DNA of 64,000 nucleotides from Rosa chinensis (taxonomy: Eukaryota; Streptophyta; Magnoliopsida; Rosales; Rosaceae): contig NC_037093.1 in the NCBI RefSeq assembly GCF_002994745.2, positions 11,264,400-11,328,399 on the forward strand. The letters run 5' to 3'. The notes beneath the pieces were generated by a model. The model searched no databases and was not told where the DNA came from. It was given only the letters and a program-made list of their open reading frames with translations. Positions within the stretch are counted from its first letter, which is position 1, and the number at the start of each line of letters is the position of its first letter. The position numbers and the translations under genes are program-made. This document shows positions 46,311 to 58,151 of the stretch, piece by piece.

Positions 46311-47718
46311 TGTTATATAGAATAATTTCTGCAATATAGTACTTTTATGTACGCATATAAATCAGAACAAAAAAGAAGATTATACACCAGTCCTAGAACC
46401 GAATCATTATGAATTTGCATTAGTCCAGAAAAAACTACACATATAAGAAGTGCATTTGGTATTCAACAAGCAGAAACAAGCCAAAAAGCCAGAGAAACAG
46501 AACCGACTTACAAATAGAATGGCTTCAGTGTACATCTCAAAGATCATGTATAGATCCAGCCTAAAGGATCAGTCCACGTAAGTTCCGGGCCTTAACAAAT
46601 AGAAACAAGCCGAAAAGCCAGAGAAACAGAACTGCCTTACAAATAAAATGGCTTCTGTGTACATCTCAAAGATCATGTATACATCCGACCTAAAGGATCA
46701 GTCCATGTAAGTTCAGGCCTTAACAAACAGAACAGGAACATTACAATGCACTAAAAAGTAATTAACATAAGTGCATCAATTTCATTTACGAATTCAAGGA
46801 ATACAAACAAATCGAAAGCCAACTGAAAAGTAACAGTCTTGCCAAAAGTGAAAAGCCAATTGAACATAATCTTCGTCAGGACCATTGGATTTCACCATCC
46901 CTTTGTCTTCTGCACATCTGGAATCAAATTGAAGTATATAAGCCAGTAGAACAGAATGTATCTATGGATTATGCTCTACCAACCTAAGTAAATCATTAAA
47001 TGTCTCTTAATTATACAATTCGCTACATGCAAATCATGCAGAAAAGAAAGTCCAAGAGCTAAACTTCAAATAGACTCCCAAACCCTTCAGCAACGATGTT
47101 GGGAACGACTGTGTTTGGAATGATTTAGAACTAATGGCTCTTCATCAACATAAAATTACAGAATTGCCACATCAAACTTATGAAAATGTCTTTTAACTTA
47201 GATTTGGTTGGTGTTATGATAATTTTACTACTTTTGATAATGGTTGTCCCTGATCCTGCAGGTGTATGTGAAAAGTATTATTTGTCTTTGCAGCTGATTT
47301 CAATTTGGCAAATTACTTGTTACTAGGGTATGGTACTATATTCCATGACAATACGTATTTCACTGTAACTCATGTTTGACTCAGGGCATGGAACGTAACT
47401 TTAGTGCTTGAGACTCATTTCTTAATATTTTTTTCATGTTTTACCAGTAAACATCATGCTTATTTGTTTTCTGGCAATTTGATTGTACTGGTATTGATAA
47501 CAACAAAAATTACTGTTAACTTCCATTTAAACTTTCACTCTGCTTTGTCTACTCTTTGGTTGTGAGGACATGCCGATTTGATATGTATATCTTTCAATTC
47601 CATTCCACATATTATTTCAAAACTACTATACAGTAATTACAGTTTGTCATCTAGGTAGCATCAATTCATAATAAAATTTAAGAATCATATTATATACACA
47701 GTTTCTAATTTTTTAAAT
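46311..47718. other. intergenic stretch downstream of the UGT gene
   Basis: No gene is recognised. A 129-bp tandem duplication lies at 46474-46730. A short piece at 46925-46865 on the minus strand looks like an acceptor plus terminal exon (GATGTGCAGAAGACAAAGG), possibly a gene relic. Confidence 0.5.
46474..46730 (+). repeat. 129-bp tandem duplication
   Basis: AAACAAGCCAAAAAGCCAGAG at 46474 is repeated at 46603 with scattered substitutions, and the unit includes ATCTCAAAGATCATGTATA. Confidence 0.9.
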
Positions 47719-49152
47719 TCAAATTGTTCCTCTAGTAATGGCATGAGACCTTAATTCTTCAATCAAACCAATAAGATCCGAGTAAGATGAACCCCCTTCT
47801 TCAATAGCCCTTCTTGCCATTATTGCATAACCCCTGGCTCTGCTTGTCATTTCCTCTGCTTCTTCACCCAACACCTTTGTCACAGCCTTCTCTATGTTCT
47901 CACTCTTCACAATCTCCCTATCCACTCTAGTCCATTCTTGAGCACCAACACCAACCCCGATCCCAAGCACTTGGGTTATCAACTTCTCATTGTAAAACTG
48001 CTCTGCAAACAGAGGCCATGTCACCATGGGCAAACCAGCACACACTGCTTCAAGTGTCGAGTTCCACCCACAATGAGTCACAAACCCTCCCACTGCTTCA
48101 TGTGAAAGAATCTTCACTTGCGGCGCCCACCCTCTTATAATCATTCCCTTCCCTTCAATCCTCTCTTCATATCCTTGAGGCAACCAGTTTTCTTCAATAT
48201 TCTTTTGTTTATTGACAACCCAAATGAAATGGTACCCTGAACTCTCAAGACCTAATGCAATTTCTAGGAGCTGAGCATCACCAAAATTTGCCAAACTCCC
48301 AAAGCATACATAAACAACTGAATTGGGCTTCTTTGTGTCAAGCCACTTCATGCATTCGTGTACATCAATAGAGCATTTTTGATCTTCAACTTCAATGTCA
48401 CCCTCATTACCTAACCAAAGTGGGCCTATATGCCAAGATCTTATCCCCAAAACCTTGCTAAAATGATCAGCATACGCGGATTCAAGTTCAGAAAAGCTGT
48501 TAACAAGAACCCCATAGCTCCTACTTAGTGCTCCCATTGCTTCTTCATGCATATTTTTAAATTCATTCTCAACTCCATCCCTAACAAAATCAGGAATTTT
48601 CTTTCTATTCAGCTCGATCTTGTCGGGTAAGTTAGGAATAACAAAAGGCTCTGAATCAGATGAAACCTGGTTGTGAGGCTTATACTGATGCACACACAGT
48701 GTAGCGCACAAGGCGAAGTAACTAATTCCATGGAAAATGAGCATCGGAATCCCAAGCTTTGATGCCACATCAGTAGCCCACGGAAAGAACATGTCAGCAA
48801 CAAGGCAATTGGGTCTCTTTTGCTTCAAGAACTGCTCAAGCTGTGGTCCAAGCAAAGTTGTGGCTTTGAAGAACTTGGCTTGCATTTTCGGCGAAGTAGC
48901 AGAGTGAAAGCTCTCACAGTTTTCTGGCAATCCCACCTCAACAGTAGGCACTTTGATTGTGTAAATGTGGATCTGGGTACCTGAGTTTTCAATTTTCTTG
49001 TGGATGAAAGGTGCATCTGCAGGGGTTGTGATGATGGTGGCTTCGAGACCTCTGGAAACAAATAGCTTGGCCATGTGAATGGCTGGGATCATGTGGCCTT
49101 GAGCCATGAAGGGAAAGAAAGCAATATGAAGCTGGTGGCTTTGGGTTCCCAT
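47719..49152 (-). CDS. UDP-glycosyltransferase, UGT73 family
   Basis: This is an intact single-exon enzyme of 477 residues that transfers sugar from a UDP-sugar to small molecules (phenolics, flavonoids, triterpenes or similar) in the cytosol. I chose ATG 49152, in a strong ACCACCATGGG context; the frame is open a little further upstream but from a TTG. Residues counted from this Met: the FFPFMAQGHMIP motif supplies the catalytic His at about position 20, and ADMFFPWATDVA contains the likely assisting Asp. A linker region follows. The C-terminal PSPG box begins WAPQVKILSHEAVGGF, contains HCGWNS and ends in a Glu-Gln pair (FAEQF), the Gln being usual for UDP-glucose use. The family placement rests on the GHMIP start and the FFPWATD block. 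The acceptor cannot be read from sequence. A deleted relative lies at 43683-44062. Confidence 0.93.
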   Translation of the reverse strand: MGTQSHQLHIAFFPFMAQGHMIPAIHMAKLFVSRGLEATIITTPADAPFIHKKIENSGTQIHIYTIKVPTVEVGLPENCESFHSATSPKMQAKFFKATTLLGPQLEQFLKQKRPNCLVADMFFPWATDVASKLGIPMLIFHGISYFALCATLCVHQYKPHNQVSSDSEPFVIPNLPDKIELNRKKIPDFVRDGVENEFKNMHEEAMGALSRSYGVLVNSFSELESAYADHFSKVLGIRSWHIGPLWLGNEGDIEVEDQKCSIDVHECMKWLDTKKPNSVVYVCFGSLANFGDAQLLEIALGLESSGYHFIWVVNKQKNIEENWLPQGYEERIEGKGMIIRGWAPQVKILSHEAVGGFVTHCGWNSTLEAVCAGLPMVTWPLFAEQFYNEKLITQVLGIGVGVGAQEWTRVDREIVKSENIEKAVTKVLGEEAEEMTSRARGYAIMARRAIEEGGSSYSDLIGLIEELRSHAITRGTI

Positions 49153-49306
49153 GGTGGTAGTTTCAACTCTAAGATCCAATCAGTACCAATACAACTCTAA
49201 GATGGAGCTGCAGAGAGTTGGGGGAGCTTGAAGTCGAGATAAGGTATTCCATTAGCTAATTAGAAGACTTGGTCAAAAAACAACCATATGCTTCTACGTG
49301 TTAGAA

Positions 49307-49322
49307 ATTTTATATATATATA
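49307..49322 (-). promoter_or_regulatory. TATA box candidate for the UGT73 gene
   Basis: The minus strand reads TATATATATATAAAATTTC here, about 155 bp upstream of the ATG. That spacing suits a short 5' UTR. The distance from here to the LINE insertion (49452) is only about 130 bp, so little ancestral promoter remains next to the gene. Confidence 0.5.
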
Positions 49323-49612
49323 CACACACAGATCGTATCCAGGGCGAGGTCTAGCTTTGAAATTTCAGAGCGAGGTTAGGGTTTGAGTCACTTTTCGGTC
49401 GCATATCCACATCTCAACCGTTCAGTTTCTAGGTACTAATGTATAGATCATTTTTTTGGGGAATGAAATATTTCATTAGGCGCAAAGCCCAAACAGAGCC
49501 GAAAGGCCCAAATACAGATCATCAAGGGAGATTACAAACCATCTATTCCCAGAAGAAATAGAGAAAGGAAAGAAATCTTAACAAAAACACCAAAAACCAT
49601 CCAGTGGCCAGT

Positions 49613-52600
49613 TCATGCAACCTCCTCGTGAGGACAGGGGAGGCCATCGTTTCTGAGTACCAAAGACAAGGAAGGTGGTGGTTGGTCAGCCCATCTAAGA
49701 AGACCCACCGACCGATTGGCAAGCGATGCAGCACAATGAGCCGCACGATTCACTTCACGGGGAACCCAGTCCCAAGATAATTCATCAAAGTAAGAACTCT
49801 TGCTTCTAATTTCATTTATAATGGGCCAAATTCTCCAGTTCTTACTAGTAGATGTAGAGGTCAATTCCAACAAAACCCCTTTTGAAACCGATTCGACCAT
49901 CACCTTTTTCAGATTATGATCAATGGCGAGATTGACCCCCAAAAGAATTGCTTTTGCTTCAGCGATCTCCACCGAACGACAAACAAGAGCTTTGGAGGAA
50001 CCACAAATCAAATCAGCATTATGATCACGAATCACCACTCCAAGACCCCCTCTTGAGGGAGGAGTCCAAGCCACATCACAGTTGATCTTAGCGTACAAAG
50101 GAGGAGGAGGCTTCCAATGATACAGGCCAGATGAGTTGGAACTAATAGCAGCAGGCTGCAAAGCATTGGCATCTAGGAATTCGAAAGCAAGATTCAAACC
50201 TGAGCGAAGAGTAATGTCTGGAGAAACTGGTTTATGTTTATACACAAAGGAGCATGGGGCTTTCCATATCGCCCAACACAAGAAGCTCAAAATAGTAAGA
50301 GCTCTTTTCTTTTCTACTGCATTTGTGTATTTCAGTGTTATAGTGAGTAGCCAATGATCAAGTGTTGTGAAAAGCTGCTTATCAATTCTGATACCCATAG
50401 GAGACCCAAACCAGATTGCTTCAACCCAAGGGCATAGAAATAGAATATGTTCAAAAGATTCCTCATAAGTCTCACAGATAGGACAGAGGGGATTTTGAGA
50501 GAGCTTTCTCCTATACAGATTCAACATAGATGGGGCAGCCCCACTTGGAGCTTTCCACATAAGACACTTGATTTTAGGCAGAGTGTATAAGCTCCAAATC
50601 AACTTCCAACACTTAGTATCAATTAAATGGGAAGAGCCACATCTAGTAGATAATGAATTAATCTGATTGGTATGTAGCCAATTATAACCAGAACTAACTG
50701 CACTGCTTCCGCTTTTGTTCCATGGCCACACAATCCGGTCGTTGCCCACTCCATCTCCAATAGGGATTGCCTAAATTTTTGCAATTTCTTGTGGCTGAAT
50801 TAGATGAAGTATATGATCCAGTAACCAAGATCGAGTGTCCCAATCAATCAGGGAACTGATTCACTACAAAGCATTAACTGGAACAGTCCCAGTAGTGCCA
50901 ATGGTGTTACAATTGGGAGGGGGTAACCATTTATCCTCCCAAATATTAATAGAGTAGCCATTGATGACTTGCCAACAAAATCCACCTTGTAATAGATCTC
51001 TAGCTTCTAAAAGGCTTGACCAGCCCTAAGAGGCTCGATGACCTTTCGTCGCACCAAGAACGCTGGTATCCGGGAAGTACCTAGCCTTCAAAACGCAAAC
51101 CCATAGGGATGAGGGTTCCTGCAGGATCTTCCAACATTGTTTTGTCAATAGGACCATATTGAAATGCATCAGGTCCCTGAACTCACTTTTTGGTAAACCC
51201 AGATAATCCCAACTTTTCCAGTGCAAATTGTTACCCTTATCGGTATACCGCCACCATAAATTACTTAGGACAAAATTGATCTCCTCACAAACCCCTTTTG
51301 GGAATTTGAAGCAGGACATAGGGTATGAGGGGATGGCCATTGCTACCGACTTAATTAAAGTCTCCCTACCAGCCAAAGACAAAGATTTTTGCTTCCGGCC
51401 TTCCACCTTCCTGGAGAGCCTCTCTTTAATATAGACCAAAGCCTCTTTTTTGATTGGCCCTATACTGTGGGCAACCCAAGGTATTTCCCTGGGTTAACAA
51501 CACCCATATCCAATAGCTCACACATCAGTCCCTGCATCTGGCTAGGGGTATTAGGAGAAAAGAAAATGCTGGATTTTTCTTTATTAATCAATTGGCCAGA
51601 AGCACAACAATATTCCTTGAGAAGTGAGACCAATTGCTGACAATTGTAGAGTGTAGCTTTAAGGAAAAAGAGGGCATCATCAGCAAAAAATAGGTGGAAG
51701 ATAGTTGGACAACTTCTACAAAGTCGAATACCAATGAGAGAACCCTCCATGATAGCCCTTGTCAGCCTTAGAGATAGTACTCCACTAACCAGAAGGAAGA
51801 GGTAAAGGGAGAGGGGGTCTCCCTGTCGTAATTAAACCACGACTAGGATTGAAGAATTTTCCAGGTTTTCCATTGAGAATAATGGAGAAAGACACCGTTG
51901 CTACACAGGACATAATGAGGTTCACCCAAGTTCTGTTAAAACCAAACTCAATTTGGCAGCCTCTAGAAAGTCCCAATCCACCCTATCATAAGCCTTATTC
52001 ATGTCCAATTTGAGGCCAGGTTCATGATTACCTCCCTCTTTCTTCAATTTGAGACAATGATAAGATTTGTGAGCTAACATGATATTGTCCTGGATCTGCC
52101 TATCCGGGACAAAAGCATTTTGATTTGGAGAAATGATCTGAGGAAGTAGAGATTTCAATCTGTTCGCCAGCAATTTGGAAAGAATTTTATAAGAGTTGTT
52201 GCAAAGGCTGATCGGCCGAAAATGGGATGTTTTCTCTGGATTTGGGATCTTGGGAATTAGGACAATATGAGTTTTGTTGAGATCATTCATTCTTACTCGA
52301 CCCGCACCAAAATCTTTAGAAATTCCCAACACGACCTCATTGACTATCCTCCAATACTTGTGGTAGAAGAGACCAGGGAACCTATTCGACCCTGGAGCTT
52401 TTAAAGCTCCCAACTGAAAGGCAGCATCTCTGACTTCCTTAAGAGAGTTCCTTAAGAGAGAAGGGAGTCAGTAAAGTGTTGTTCATTTCTTCAGTCACCA
52501 CTGGAATAGTACCCTTGAAAACATCACTCCACTGTCTCGGCCTAGAGCCAGTGAAAACACTCTGAAACTGAGATTCAAATTCCAGTCAAATGCGAGATTC

Positions 52601-53741
52601 TCCAACCAGTCAATCATTGTTGTCATTTTTTTTCCTTCTTTGTCATGTAGACAGGTGGAAAAATCTGGAGTTTGAATCTGCAGTCTTTAGCCAATTAATT
52701 GTTGATCGTTGGTGCCAATACTTCTCTTCTCGAATCCATAAACTGCCCAGTTTGTTAGGAAGCTCCTGCTGCAGATCCGAACTCGTAAAGGGGAAGTTGG
52801 TTTGGAGTTCTTCCAGGTGCACCAAGCAGTCCTTAATCTCTGTCTTATTACACTTGGAAAACATTCCTTTGCTCCAAACCTTAAGGCGATTCCTGCACCG
52901 ATTAAGATTGACAGACCATTGCTTTTGCATTAGAAAGATTGACCTCTTTTTTCCAGCAATCCTCAATGATAGGAAAAGTATCTACCTCATCTGCCCAAAA
53001 AGCTTCAAATTTGAAATTAGGTCTGTGTTTCAACATAATTGGATTGGTGTCCAATAAAATTGGGTTATGGTCCGACCCAAGTCTAGGGAGATGGGAGAGA
53101 CAAGTATTAGGCCAAGAAAATAACCAATCCTCATTCACTAGACTTCGGTCTAACCTCTCTTGTAAAACAACCATACCATTCTCCTTTCTGGCCCAAGTGA
53201 AACTTTGCCCCTTGAACCCAACGTCCAGTAACATATTTGAGTTCAAGAAAGAGCGAAGATATTGACTCCGGTTTGGATGCCAAGGAACACCTCCATCCAT
53301 TTCATAATGATAGAGCATCTCATTTAGGTCACCTATTACCAGCCAAGGAGTATTATCTCTCCAGTTCTGATCATTCCACTGATTCCAGAAATCAGATTTC
53401 TCTGTAATGTAGGGAGGGCCATACATCCAAGTTACTCTAACTTTAGAGCTCGCTCCTGGCATAGTAATCAATGTATCAATAAAGTACTTTGAAAAATTAG
53501 TAACATCAACAGAAGAGTCTGACTTCTACCATAGGCTTAAACCACCTGCCTTGTTTATTGGGTCAACGTTAAACCCCAAATAGCCTCCCATTCTATTACG
53601 AACATTATCCACAAAAGTACTGCCTTGGTGTGTTTCGGAAAGAAAAATAAAAGTAGGACTGTTGGAGTGGGTAATCTCCCTTAGTGTCTGTTCTATCAAG
53701 GACTTCCCCAAGCCCTGACAGTTCCATGTAAGGCACTTCAT
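49613..53741 (-). pseudogene. LINE 3 ORF2: endonuclease, RT, zinc region and RNase H
   Basis: ORF2 starts MKCLTWNCQGLG, the standard endonuclease start, with FLSETHQG and WLVIGDLNEML; a TAG near 53526 interrupts it and GSDHNPILL follows. The RT shows SNRFPGLFYHKYW, IVLIPKI, FRPISLCNNSYKI, KLDMNKAYDRVDWDFL, FFADDALFFLKA, ASGQLIN and KYLGLPTV. The zinc-binding region has CPICETYEESFEHILFLCPW (50508-50449). RNase H reads AKINCDVAWTPPSRGGLGVV, AEAKAILLGV and WVPREVNRAAHCAASLAN. Breaks: the TAG, frameshifts near 52900, 52500 and 51950, and stops near 51460 and 51026. From 50749 to 49613 the frame is fully open. Confidence 0.88.
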
Positions 53742-54163
53742 TGAGACCTTGTAGCTAAATTCGGCCAGTCGCCACAGCCCTGGAGGTGGGTGAAACCCTC
53801 CATACCTACAGTCCCAGTAGTTATCTGAGTAGTCTCCGACTCTAAAGTTGTAACAGATGAAGGGAGAGTTGAAACATCTGTCGCAGTAGACTTTCCACGT
53901 CCTCTTCCCCCTCTACCTCTTCCTCTTCCCCTGCCTCTACCACCACCTGCAGACAATCTGAGACAAGGGCTTTTGGGAATCTTAGCTTTCTTTAAGGAGG
54001 ATTTTGACCCCGTAACATCCTCAGTATTCCGCTTCTGTCTCTTCTTTGTAGTTGAAACAGTTTGTCCAGTAGCAAATAAGGGAGTAGTTGGGGACTCCTT
54101 GCTAGCAGGTGTTAGATCAACATCACAAGGTTGGTGCTCTCTTAGTCCACAAGCTTGAGTCAA
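53738..54163 (-). pseudogene. LINE 3 ORF1, C-terminal part
   Basis: This is the open C-terminal part of the LINE nucleic-acid-binding ORF1 protein. It has a basic KKRQKR segment and a run of alternating Gly-Arg (GRGRGRGRGGRGRG), typical for RNA binding, followed by a Ser/Thr-rich tail. Its N-terminus is missing because the upstream sequence is in other frames. The stop TGA (53740-53738) overlaps the ORF2 ATG by the four bases ATGA. Confidence 0.7.
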
Positions 54164-54330
54164 AAGTCAGGTCAGGGACATCCCGGATGGTTACACCCTA
54201 CGGTGTTGGTACGCCGTGCATCATTAGCAAAAAAGATTGTTTGTTAGCCTTCTTGGTCGAGCCAAACATAGGGAACAATTATTGCTACAAATTCAAGCAA
54301 TTCGACCGAATATGAGGCCTAAAACTGTAA

Positions 54331-55598
54331 ATTAGCCAGGGTATTTTGTTAGTGAAAATCATCAAAAAAAAAAATATATATATATATATATATTTTTACT
54401 TATGATAACTCCCTTATAACAATTCGGATGAGTTTATTCAGACTTCCAAATTTAATATATAGACCTCCTTATTTTGACACGGATCACTATAGTTGGGTCT
54501 AAATAAATCCCCATGGGACCATTCCAAACACTAACATAGAACGATGCTATATATATGTTCGCTCAAAAGTCGTCTCGGCCACGTGTCACTCGGCCAAGGT
54601 CTTCTTGGCTTACACGCGTCATTCTTCTGGCTTGGTGACGTGTGCGTGGACATGCCAACTCGCGGCCGAGAGGCCAAGCGAGTTTTTAATCTAGATTACT
54701 GAGTTTGTGCTGATCTAACTTCTAATCAGTTGACTGTGGGCTGAGGAAGGATCGATCTCGGCCACGGGATTCTCTTTACCTTAGATGCAAGGACTTTACA
54801 CGATTTTTTTGCTAGCCGAAGTGTTCATAATGTGTAACTCGGTGAGTGAATGTGAAAGTGAAAGTGATAATTGATGAATCTATAGAATGCAGATACTCAC
54901 AAGTCATAGTAAAAACAAAATCAAAGTATAATGTGTTACCTTGGCCTCGATTCAATACGAGTACGGATGAAGAAACGCATGAACCCTAAAAACTTGTTTA
55001 TATGATTTTCTTAATATGATTTGTGAAAAAGTAAATGCAGGAGAGTAGATGCAAAGAAATCAAGTGCAGAAAATATAATAAGCAAGGAATTAAAGAACGA
55101 CAAAATAAATATGCAAGAATGTAAAGTGCAGGAAAGACAAGAAAAATACCAGTAAGTAAAAATAATTGACGAGAGATACTGTAGATTGATAGAGTGTAGG
55201 GATGCGATAGAGAATTTGAGAATATTGAATTTGTATTAAGCTGTTGTGTTTTTTGGTCGTGGACCTCTAACAACGATGTCTACAACCCCTTTTATAGTAC
55301 ATAATAAAGATAATAAAACAAATACAATCTCAGCTTTAATTGTTGAGACTGGATTGATTACAAATTGAATTCTAAGAATAAAATTCTTTTGATGTGCATA
55401 ACTGGTGATCAACCATCATGACTCTTTAATGCGTATTTTTGTAACGGCCACACTTAGTGATGTAACATCTCTGAACTAGAATTTGGCATTTAGTGGCTTT
55501 TATCTGCTCATAATGTCCTGTCATCAGCTTCCCTGACTAATTGAAACAGGCATTGGATAGGACTTTCTCAACCACAAGTAAACCATACCTCGACTTAG
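54331..55598. other. unclassified repetitive-looking region
   Basis: No gene is seen. The stretch 54540-54800 is rich in CTCGGCC, CACGTG-like and ACACGCGTC words and may be the edge of a transposable element together with the minisatellite that follows. An AT repeat lies at about 54374-54393. No terminal repeats were found. Confidence 0.45.
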
Positions 55599-55770
55599 GT
55601 GAGCCGGACCTCAGCTGTGGTGAAGTGAGCCGAGCCTCGGCTGAGGTGAAGTGAGTCAGACCTTGGTTGAAGCGAAGTGAGCTGGACCTCAGCTAAAGTG
55701 AGCCGGGCCTCGGCTGAGGTGAAGTGAGCCGAACCTCGGCTGAAGTGAAGTGAGCCTGACCGTGGCTAAA
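55599..55770 (+). repeat. 26-bp minisatellite, about seven units
   Basis: Units begin GTGAGCC and carry a near-palindromic CCTCGGCTGAGG core followed by TGAA. The fourth unit is five bases shorter. Units differ mainly at the base pairs of the palindrome, such as CCTCAGCTGTGG and CCTTGGTTGAAG. Confidence 0.9.
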
Positions 55771-56474
55771 TATTTATTATATCACAGCCTATCATGACTC
55801 AGTCCAGCCTTTTGTGGGCCCTAGCTTAATTATCTGCTACGTGGGCCTTGCCAAATTTAGGTTCAAACAACATAATACATCGAGCTGATTGCATCACCTC
55901 GCAACTCTTCTTCTTTGAAAAACACCCAAAAATAATCCTTTATCATCTTTGAAACAACTAGACTAGAGATTCAATCCCCTCCGGTTTAACCAAGAGAAAA
56001 ATTGTTACTTTACACAACGTTTGTTTCTTTGTTTCACCTCCCACTTTTACCATTTCTTTCCATTTGAAAATACACTTTTCTTAAAAAAATAAAATAAATT
56101 CTGATCAAGAAAGAGAAAGGGAGGGGCCTACTGGATTGGCAGATGGCATGTCTTAGCCTCATGGGCAATCAGCTCAGGCCGACTATTGGATAGGATTGCT
56201 TGAAAATATCAATTATAATTAAATTAAGAGATTCATGTATTATATTTGTAATTTAGTTAGGAGGTTACATAGGATTACTTACCTTATATTAATTCCTAGA
56301 TTGTATAAGGCATCTTGTTCATCAAGATATCTTTTTTATAAGGGTTAAAATTTGTTTAGTCCTTGTAATTTGCCTCTAACATCATTTCAGTCCCCAACGT
56401 CCCAATTTCATTCAAAAACTCTCTGATCTCTTAATTTCTCTCTAATAGGTCCATTCCGTTTAAATGCTCTGTTA
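55771..56474. other. intergenic, nothing recognised
   Basis: AT-rich sequence without coding features, terminal repeats or RNA genes that I can support. Confidence 0.5.
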
Positions 56475-56900
56475 TAGGGATGACAAAAATTTCCAACGGG
56501 GCTGAGCTCCATTGGATACCCTTTCCTAATGGGGGAGGATTCGGGGACAAATGGGGAATGGGGATGGAAATCCCTAATCCCTGCTATCCAAGATTGGGGA
56601 TGAGGCAGGGATGATATTATGATCCCCATCCCCAAACATGCCCCAATAATATATACATATATTTAATTTATATATATATATATAGATTAATTTATATTAA
56701 TTTATTTTTATAATATAAATCACAAATATATATATTTACTACTTTATTTTAATGGCTACACTTTTACAATATAAAAGGCACCATATAAACCCTAACTTCA
56801 TAAACAACAACTCAACCGTTCTTATTGTTCTCTCTTTGTCTCTTTTGATCTATATCTTCTCCCTTATTGACGGCAAATTCTTCCACTAGCAAGAAAAGTT
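56475..56900 (+). mobile_element. hAT-like terminus and 5' region (other end not found)
   Basis: TAGGGATGACAAAAATTTCC resembles hAT termini and is followed by GGGGA-rich subterminal sequence. Further in, ACCATATAAACCCTAAC and a pyrimidine-rich leader resemble the promoter region of an autonomous hAT gene. No matching right end or transposase was located, so this is probably a truncated element. Confidence 0.45.
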
Positions 56901-57966
56901 TTCCTGCCACAAAGGTTAAGTCTCCTTCTTCTATTTTTTTTTGTTTTTGACTTTTGCACTCACTGAATTATGATTTATGAATTTAATCATGTTATAATTT
57001 TAGTCGTTGTAGATTCTGATTTAAAAAAAGGAATTATGATTTATGAATTTAATCATGTCTACCTACCTTCTTTTCTTCACACCTAAAAAACCACAACCGT
57101 ACCACTTTTAATTTTTTTATTTTTAAAAACATCGCAGCTTACTACCACCGTACCACCACCGAGAAAGTGAGATTTAATTCTGAATTTCACATCTTAAAGC
57201 ATACCATACCCTCATATAAGTAGAATTAGTCAAAGAAATCAAAAGCTTCAAGCTTTCCAACCTCATTTCAAGTACATATCCAAACCAAATCACACTCTCA
57301 ATCAAACTAAATAATTAAGAATAGATACAAAACCTTACCAAAAACTCATATACCCAAATGAGATTTTGAATCAAAACTCTTCATCCAGCAACAAATAGTC
57401 TCGGGCGAAGGGCGTCGTCAGCGTTGGGCTGGGCGAGGTACCCAAATCGCATATGTTCTCCTCTTGCAGTCTCTCTCTCCTCGATGATTTCAACTTGCTC
57501 AAGATTGAAATGGGTACTTCATGAAAAGAGGGACAAAATTTGAAAGGGAATAAGATATGCATATACGAATTGGAGTCAATTTCATAACAGAATTTTGTAT
57601 GAACAGTCATTGGTTTTACCTTTATTTTGGAAGATTTAACTGTTGGATTTTCATGAAATTTAATTAGAAGACTCGATTCTGAACAACTTTTATGAAGAAG
57701 TCGTGACTATATTAGCTGAAGTCAGCTGACGAGCACAGTTCCATAGGAATGAAAGATTGTCCATCTCCACTATGTATTTCCAGTTCGGGCCTAGTAAATC
57801 TAAAATGATGAAGTGGGTTTCCTGAGAATGTAAAGGGTAATTTCAAAGTGAAGGCATTTGGGATTGGTGGTTGGGCTAAGAGAGAGAGCTCGGTGGTGGT
57901 TATGGTGGTTTGGGTGTGAAGAAGAAGAAGGTAAGAAGAGGAGGAGAAAAAAAGAAAAGAAATAAT
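56901..57966. other. intergenic, nothing recognised
   Basis: AT-rich, with a repeated ATTATGATTTATGAATTTAA word (near 56967 and 57031). Short open frames show no known domain. Confidence 0.5.
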
Positions 57967-58151
57967 GTTAAAGGAAAAACACATTATGTGCCTTCGTCAA
58001 AGCAACTGACGAAGAGGGAATTAAGGAATTAACAATTACAGCTCAATCAACATTTACTGTCATTATTCTAATTGATATTTTTGTTGTAATTCTCTCCCTT
58101 TATAAAGGGACTATCAAATGAAATGAGTAGACCAATTCACATTTACTTTTA
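57967..58151 (+). repeat. 5' LTR of copia copy 2, 3' end and PBS deleted
   Basis: It aligns with 618-830 but ends TTTACTTTTA followed directly by GCCAAGAAA. The final CACGTTATCAGCACGC-type stretch of copy 1, covering the LTR end and the presumed primer binding site (about 28 bp), is missing. Confidence 0.85.

Larger units (their letters stand above)
49452..54330 (-). mobile_element. LINE 3, nearly full length (ORF1 tail, ORF2, 3' A-tail)
   Basis: This is a minus-strand LINE of the plant L1 type with the C-terminal part of ORF1 (54163-53738), the whole ORF2 layout from endonuclease to RNase H (53741-49613), and a 3' end at a short A-tail (minus strand CCCCAAAAAAA at about 49458). The 5' side is lost or eroded near 54330. 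Target-site duplications were not found. It lies just upstream of the UGT73 gene, in the same orientation. Confidence 0.85.

Noticed and set aside
49153..49179. Extension of the UGT to an upstream start
   Set aside because: The upstream in-frame codon is TTG, while ATG 49152 has a strong context and the usual spacing to the catalytic His.
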